Positions 57,550 to 64,000 of a DNA stretch of 64,000 nucleotides are shown one piece after another. The notes below the pieces were generated by a model that saw nothing but the letters and a program-made list of their open reading frames with translations, had not been told where the DNA came from and searched no databases. A program made the translations under genes and the position numbers. Every line of letters starts with the position of its first letter. The first letter of the stretch is position 1. Origin of the DNA: Mactra quadrangularis (taxonomy: Eukaryota; Mollusca; Bivalvia; Venerida; Mactridae); NCBI GenBank assembly GCA_025267735.1, contig CM046297.1, forward strand, positions 21,788,011-21,852,010, written 5' to 3'.

Positions 57550-58087
57550 GTTGTGTATGATGCTAAAATTGTCAACTTTTTCTTCAAAATTAGAATTTCC
57601 GCCAAATGCTATCAGGCTGTGTTCTGGGGCAGATGTATTCCACCATAAGATGTAAAGACCTGCGTAAAAGTAACTTTAATCTAGAATTACTCACAAGGAG
57701 CCGATCTTATAACTCCATTCGGAACTACCTCAGCGTAACACTCTTGATCGTCAGTTCACGGAATCACCCGAGTGGTTTTCCGAATGCTTATAACTCTAGC
57801 ACATTATCAAAGTCAAAAGAAATTGTTTTCACAACTTTACTACAATCCTGTAATGTCTGCAACTGTAGATGTAAATAATAAATATGTTTAAAACTTTTTC
57901 TTCTTATCATAGGGCGTCAATGTCTTGTTTAATACCGGCCTAGCAACTACATAAAACAGAAAACTAATTAGAAATTTATAATTATAGTTTCCAATTAGAA
58001 CAAAATGTCACTGTTCTTGGTGCAGAATATTCATTGGCGGCTGTAGATATCTGTTTCGTAAGGGGATCCATTAAAATATTTTGTTTA
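57550..58087. other. 5' flank of the lectin gene with a box pair
   Basis: Contains the CATTCGGAAC box pair at 57716-57786. No TATA box is certain. The open frame at 57606-57878 (plus) has no domain. Confidence 0.45.
57716..57786. repeat. CATTCGGAAC box, inverted pair, ~170 bp upstream of the lectin start
   Basis: CATTCGGAACTACCTCAG on the plus strand and CCGAGTGGTTTTCCGAATG on the minus strand form a 71-bp imperfect inverted pair. The position upstream of a gene would allow a regulatory role, but the box also occurs away from genes. Confidence 0.6.
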
Positions 58088-58407
58088 AAATTTGGATTTT
58101 TTTTCTATAATTTCAAAATACTGTTCAGTGTCTGTAATTGTGTCAAACTGAGACAAACTGACCAATATGTTGCAAGAAATTTACAATAAAAGTCACAAAC
58201 ATGCACTAAACCTGTCTATACCGTGACATGCGGGGTAGATAGTTACTACCTAAAACACCATCATTTGTAATTGTATGTCAATTTGCACTAAAATTGTCAT
58301 TATCAGGACACTGCTTTCCTGCTTCTAAAAATATGTATTTCAATACAACTTTGATAGTTTTAGGAGAAGTTAATATTTAAGATGAAATCTGTGAACGAGT
58401 ACCTTTA
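58088..58407. mobile_element. TTAA-target MITE (AGGTACT ends), copy 2
   Basis: It shares AATACTGTTCAGTGTCTG, CTATACCGTGACATGCGGG, CAATTTGCACTAAAATTG and the right end GTGAACGAGTACCTTTA with 26517-26858. The left terminus is decayed. Confidence 0.8.
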
Positions 58408-58669
58408 TTCTATTAACATAGCAATTAAATGACGTTTAATTATAGTTAAGTCACTTGAGTCGTGCTTGATCAGTTTCTTCAGTTTCTTCTATAAAATTAT
58501 AATTGTTCGAGCACTTTTTAAGAGCAATTTAAATTGTAATCTCGATTTTTACATGTATGTGTTTTTTCGGATAAACTGAGAGCTCTCTGACCATCAGCCT
58601 TTTTACTGTAGTTCTGGAACTTATGTCGGTTCACCCACATTCTTTTGTTAGGCTAATAAAATTATATTA

Positions 58670-58862
58670 TTGTTGTAAAATCATATTTACCCGACAGTGG
58701 CGCATGCATCACCCCGCATATTTAAATACTCACTACATTACTAGTAATTCTGTATTCACGATCGATATAATAGATGTCCGCATTTGTGTATGGGAATTTC
58801 AAACAAGTATTGAGTATTTAAATCAGCGGGGTTAATTTATGCACCATTGATAGTTGAATAAC
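58670..58862. mobile_element. MITE, TGGCGCATG family, copy 3
   Basis: The left end TGGCGCATGCATCACCCC, then CATATTTAAATACTCA, is the inverse of TGAGTATTTAAATCAGC and the GGGGTTAATTTATGCACCA block on the right. The most symmetrical of the three copies. Confidence 0.8.
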
Positions 58863-59520
58863 AATACATAGTGCACGTGTCGATAATTAAAGATAACTTG
58901 CGCTGCCCTTGAAAAATTAATGATTACGATAAAAAAAATAGTTTTGCATGGAAAACTGGTCCATGCCAAATAAGGTCGACAATTATTACTATAAAGAATC
59001 ACTAACTTTTTATGTCAAAATAATTGTTAGAATTGGTGTTGTTTTCTTGTTTGCTTGATAATGTAATGTAAAGAATGGGCATTCGTCTGCGCTGAGAACT
59101 AATTAAAAGTCCACATTAAGAACAATAAGTTATTAAAATATTAATAGAAATAGTGCAATTAAAACGTGTTTGTTAAATTAAAGTATGTAATTATTTATAG
59201 GATATTTGTTATACGTGTTTCAAACTAGAAAATAAATATATTTATATTATTATTTCTAAAATATTAATAGTTCTATTGTCGCTTAGCGCTTGTAAACTTC
59301 GGTTTTACTTTTCTATTATGTTTGGGTACTAGGCAAATAAAATAATGGCTTCAAAATCATCGTGAACTGGTTACTACATGTGGTGGCGCTTCGGTCTTTT
59401 TCGTCAGACATTTTTGTTATCTATAATGGAACATTACGTGATTTAATGTAAGATATTACGCTGTTTATTACCACGTACACATGTATTAAAGTTTTGAACG
59501 GCGGTAACCTCACCTTTCAA
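58863..59520. other. Intergenic, nothing recognised
   Basis: AT-rich, with no gene. Confidence 0.45.
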
Positions 59521-59525
59521 AATGA

Positions 59526-59760
59526 ACGTAAAGTTAGCAGACTCAGCAGACACAGCAGACACAACAGAAGGAACGATCATTCTGCTGTGTCTGCTGGCAG
59601 AAGGATTAATCAACAGCAGAAGGATCAGGTCTGTTAGAAAAAAAGAGAACAGGAAACGATATTTCTGCTGGGTCTGTTGGCAGAAGGCTTGAATTATAAC
59701 ACTAGGATCAATCCTTCTGCCGGTACTGTAAGAAAAAAGAAAACATTGTCATAAAACAGC
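59526..59760. repeat. CAGCAGACACAGCAGA hairpin cluster
   Basis: GCAGACTCAGCAGACACAGC, then AGACACAACAGAAGGAACG, faces TTCTGCTGTGTCTGCTGGC across a short loop. Related words (CAGCAGAAGGATCAG, TCTGCTGGGTCTGTTGGC, TTCTGCCGGTACTG) continue to ~59730 in alternating orientation. This is a palindromic repeat cluster and probably a MITE, but outer ends are not defined. Confidence 0.7.
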
Positions 59761-60117
59761 AGGACTGCTACATGTTTATGTAGACAGACCCTAGATTATG
59801 TCACTTTAGACGAAGGCGCTATATGTAAGCGACAATTGGATTGGTTGATAGGTTAAGCGCCAGATGACGTTTTTCGCGAAACTTTTCGCGAAAGAATTTT
59901 GATTATTTCGATATCGGCCAAAATTATGACGTTTCATTACTGAAATTAGCCGTGTAGCGCCAGAGGCTAGTATTGAGAATCCTACTAGACTCTGGGAACG
60001 AGAATGTGGTAGGGCGAACTTTCGTACTTTAGTTTAAAACTTATCTTTTGTCCAAATTAAAACGTGTTATTCCCACGATTATACACCAAAAGAAAGCTTA
60101 TTCTATTGTCATAATTT
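59761..60117. other. Intergenic with a shared short block near 59970-60010
   Basis: CTAGTATTGAGAATCC, then CTCTGGGAACGAGAATG, resembles 54114-54160. No gene. Confidence 0.4.
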
Positions 60118-61245
60118 TTATATAATGTATACAAAAACGGCTTGGAGTCTTACAAAAAGGGCTTGGAGTCTTATATATACATGTACTATAATTTGTCATA
60201 TATAGTGTATACAAAAACGGCTTGGAGTTTTATATCTACTATAATATGTCATATATAGTGTATACAAAAACGGCTTGGTGTCTTATATCTACTATAATAT
60301 GTCATATATAGTGTATACAAAAACGGCTTGGAGTCTTATATCTACTATAATATGTCATATATAGTGTATACAACAACGGCTTGGAGTCATATATCTACTA
60401 TAATATGTCATATATAGTGTATACAAAAACGGCTTGGTGTCTTATATCTACTATAATATGTCATATATAGTGTATACAAAAACGGCTTGGAGTCTTATAT
60501 CTACTATAATATGTCATATATAGTGTATACAAAAACGGCTTGGAATCATATATCTACTATAATATGTCATATAATAGTGTATACAAAAACGGCTTGGAAT
60601 CATATATCTACTATAATATGTCATATATAGTGTATACAAAAACGGCTTGGAGTCTTATATCTACTATAATATGTCATATATAGTGTATACAAAAACGGCT
60701 TGGAGTCTTATATCTACTATAATAAGTCATATAATAGTGTATACAAAAACGGCTTGGAGTCATATATCTACTATAATAAGTCATATACAGTGTATAAAAA
60801 AACGGCTTGGAATCATATATCTACTATAATAAGTCATATATAGTGTATACAAAAACGGCTTGGAGTCTTATATCTACTATAATAAGTCATATATAGTGTA
60901 TACTAAAACGACTTGGAGTCATATATCTACTATAATATGTCATATATAGTGTATACAACAACGACTTGGAGTCATATATCTACTATAATAAGTCATATAT
61001 AGTGTATACAAAAACGACTTGGAGTCATATATCTACTATAATAAGTCGTATATAGTGTATACAAAAACGGCTTGGAGTCATATATCTACTATAATAAGTC
61101 ATATATAGTGTATATAAAAACGGATTGGAGTCTTATATCTACTATAATATGTCATATAAAATGTATACAAAAACGGATTGGAGTCTTATATATACATGTA
61201 CTATAATAAGTCATAAAAAAGTGTATACAAAAACGACCTATGTCT
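60118..61245. repeat. 53-bp tandem array (~20 copies)
   Basis: Unit: TATATAGTGTATACAAAAAC, GGCTTGGAGTCTTATATC, TACTATAATATGTCA. Spacing is almost exactly 53 bp. Variants ATGTCA/AAGTCA, CTTATATC/CATATATC and CGGCTTGG/CGACTTGG occur in runs, as expected from local duplication. The edges (60118-60200 and 61180-61245) are diverged. No coding role. Confidence 0.93.
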
Positions 61246-63021
61246 TACAAAAATCTACTATTAATACAAAATGCTATTCTAAAATTATTTAATATACCGT
61301 TCTATTAAATAATCTTTTTATTTAAAATATACAATTATATATCCATAATACCATTCTAAATACAATATACATGTACACAATTCTAAACAGTATTCAATTT
61401 TACAGAATGTTGTGTCGTACATTATTGAAAAGTGAAAACGGGAAGTTATTTATTGCCTTGTTATGCAATATACAAAGTGTCTATACAATATACAAGTCGA
61501 TACCTAGGTTATATAATTGACACTTATATATTTTCACATATTCAAACGACATGAAAATTCCCGTAAACCGTTGCTTAAACTAATGGGCCCTAGTTTAAGT
61601 CGAAAGTTCCATGGTACGAAAACAAACAAGTTCCGTAAAAATCAGTACCGAACGGATTAATTTTATCAGATACTTTTTCTATTCGAGCGCTCTTGACTTT
61701 ATCAAAACGAACTTTTTTGCTGGCGATCATACCCGAGTTTTTCGAATGTGGATAAAATAATTTCAGGGCGGACTGCGGACCGGCGACACTCTCCCCGACT
61801 TTAAATATAATTGCCTCGGGTCCTTGGCCTTTTTATGAAAATAGTATTTTACACACTTTATATAATTATATATGGAATATAGTCTATTTTATACTTATTA
61901 ATTCAATTAATTATAGAATTATATTACAGCGCTTTTTTATATTTAACGAAACTTCTAATTTCGATATTGTAGAAAATCTTTATTTTTCAATATATATGTC
62001 CGGTCGATAATGGAAGTGTGTACAGTATAGGACCATACTGCCGTCTGCTTGCTTGGCTTGTATGCTTCTTTACCTTCTTTCGCGGATCCGGTTTTGTCGT
62101 ACATGCGTTAAAAGTGGAAATGGAATGATTTCTTACTGCGTTGATTTAACAGAAAACAATAGCTATTAGAAATTTTATCTCTGTAGGTGACGCACCGCCT
62201 TTCGAAAGACATATGGCATATAAATGTGCATGTTATACTATATAGCGTTAGTTTTAGTTTATACAATTCGGTTTTACAGCGTACAGCAGATTATTTTACA
62301 GCCCGTCTGTTTTTTTATTGGTAATATGAATGTAATACATTGATTCAACTGTCTAGTAAATGAAAAATATCTTTTTTATGTATACGATATCATTAAGGGG
62401 AGCTAACTCAGTAGTGCATACATATAACATGCTAAAACATAAAATCCCCTTCCTTTAATAAATTAGTAAATTAATCAATTTGAATATAAATATTTTTATG
62501 TCTAAATACATGAACTATCTTTTATGTTTAAACTATTACAAATACAAGAAATGTTGATGCCGTAAAAGAATTTTGATTTAAAGTCTCTGTTAAATTGTTC
62601 ACATTCAAGTTGAAGTCAAATTTCTTTAGACTTTCCATTAAGTTATTTTATTACATAAGATGATAAAAAATAATTTCTAAAAATCTTAAGACGCTCTATG
62701 GAGAGTGGAACGTTAATAATATCAAATAACAATATGAATTCAATATCCAAACTGAACAACCACGAATGTCTTCCACGTAGTTATGTAAGCGTTGCTCATG
62801 AAAAATGACAAATGGTCGTGTTTGAATGTATTATGTAGATAATTCATGGCCATTCGCAATAATTAATGTTGCTTTGAAGCTTATTATTCGCTACAATTTT
62901 GAAACAATCTTTGAACATCGCCGAACATATGATACATATCCAACTGCATGTCATTTTATATGGAATAAAACCGAAGCGTACCAAAAAAGTAGAAATAGCA
63001 TATGAACAACAAGGACTTTCC
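61246..63021. other. Intergenic, nothing recognised
   Basis: AT-rich, no convincing ORF. A slightly GC-richer patch lies at 61740-61830. Confidence 0.45.
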
Positions 63022-63301
63022 CATTCGGAACAACCTCGGCGATCATCATCTTACGAAGATATCTCTCGGAAATCAGACGTAGTAGGAATACAACCAGGTT
63101 ATAAGGTCCGGCGACTGTGATTTACATGTCAAAATTTAATAATGACATTGTCACACGCTTTATCACATCATTTTATCAGTACGATGTTTCACACGTTGTA
63201 TTTCTGTGTAGTTCAGACTATATTACCACAGAAATCAAATTCCTAGATCTACTTTTTCACCTTATGATATCCGAAGAAGATCGCCGAGGTAAATTCGAAT
63301 G
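63022..63301. repeat. Inverted pair of CATTCGGAAC boxes
   Basis: The left box CATTCGGAACAACCTCGGCG, then ATCATCATCTTACGAAGATA, faces the right box GATATCCGAAGAAGATCGCC, then GAGGTAAATTCGAATG (63267-63301). About 280 bp end to end, a MITE-like layout. The open frames crossing it (62899-63120, 63117-63527, 63431-63772) have no domain signatures and are not called. Confidence 0.6.
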
Positions 63302-63529
63302 GGACTTTCCTTTCTTCATATCATATTTGAAAGAGAACTCTTTCTTATTGATAGATTTTTACAAAACCTTCTTACACCATTCACAACTGAATTGTCTATT
63401 TAATGTACTTAATACGATGTATTTTGTATTTTGGGAAAGTATAACACAATGCAAAGACCATATACATGTACTTGTTTATTTGATCAAACCAAGCGTTGGC
63501 ATGGTAATGTTGCTGAAATTTTTCTGAAA

Positions 63530-64000
63530 GACAATGCATCATGTTCACACGACAAGGCTGTTACGTTACGCCATGTGCGTATCGCGATATATTGCAATAC
63601 GCTAGCACCGTATCGCAGATACGTACCACGATATATTGTGGGTTATTTATTCGTTGGGTCTCCGCTGTATTTAATAGAACATTGCAAATCTTACCTGCAG
63701 CTACTGATAGAATCTAGTCGCTTTCTGTTCATACGATCATTTAGGACTGTGATATATGTTTTGAAAATATAAAAAAACGCTTGGATTGAAAGAAACAATC
63801 ACCCATTACCGGCAGAACATCCTAGCAATCAAACTCCTGGACTCCGGTTTCGGGCTCGGACCAAACCAGGAAACCCGCGCAGTCGGCATGGGTCGCGAAC
63901 CCAGCAGGCTAGAACCACTTTGGAGGCGACTTATCCGCACTTGGTTCAGCTACTCTATGTCTTATATAGACTTATATAGAAACTATATCTACATGTACAT
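63530..64000. other. Intergenic; GC-richer block at 63800-63940
   Basis: The GC-richer block contains CCTGGTTTGG-type inverted words and, on the minus strand, GCTGGGTTCGCGACCCATGC, which looks like a tRNA B-box. It could be a SINE head running off the window edge. The evidence is weak. Confidence 0.3.

Noticed and set aside
62899..63772. Three overlapping plus-strand ORFs of 73-136 codons
   Set aside because: They run through the inverted CATTCGGAAC box pair and AT-rich DNA in different frames, with no recognisable domain and no sign of splicing between them.

Overview
This is eukaryotic DNA, about two-thirds A+T and dominated by transposable elements and tandem repeats. A bivalve mollusc is the best guess. 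The reasons are a compact single-ORF Ty3/gypsy element with very short LTRs that resembles the Steamer group of clams, a SINE with a core resembling the Meta-type domain known in molluscs, and many dispersed MITE families. This is inference, because no host housekeeping gene is present to fix the species. Only three protein-coding regions are convincing: a Gag-Pol polyprotein (33268-37179, minus), a Mutator-like DDE transposase (41346-43280, plus) and a single-exon PAN/C-type-lectin protein (56767-57549, minus).

Layout. 1-3305 is a ~155-bp tandem repeat. 4176-6113 is a fold-back element whose ~650-bp inverted arms carry arrays of a TAAACGTCGCAA motif. 6.7-11.2 kb holds several MITEs and tRNA-derived SINEs. 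11.8-16.7 kb is a ~100/200-bp tandem array in which many units carry a fused splice acceptor/donor word. 17.7-18.2 kb is a short array of hairpin units. 21.9-30.3 kb holds at least nine more MITE or SINE insertions, several with clear target-site duplications (TSDs). 30749-52339 is one very large element, described below. 52.5-59.8 kb has further MITEs, a half copy of the fold-back element and the lectin gene. 60.1-61.2 kb is a 53-bp tandem array. The rest is featureless AT-rich DNA.

The central object is a 21.6-kb inverted-repeat element, about 15.9 kb without later insertions. Its outer ends (AGGTCTGTGAAGTTAGC and its complement) are about 90% identical over roughly 300 bp. They are flanked by an 8-9 bp direct repeat, CTAATGAA(A), and the element sits inside an older MITE whose two halves lie at 30502-30748 and 52340-52458. 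Both arms are arrays of a ~97-bp unit in opposite orientation. The core carries a transposase-like gene bracketed by two apparently identical 663-bp modules in direct orientation. Long tandem-repeat arms, a Mutator-type transposase and an 8-9 bp TSD together recall Drosophila Foldback/NOF.

Nested insertions give a relative order of events: an older TTA-target MITE, then the giant element, then the LTR retrotransposon (identical LTRs, intact ORF) in the left arm. A 1131-bp TA-target element is in the right arm, where its empty site is preserved in a duplicated copy of the array.
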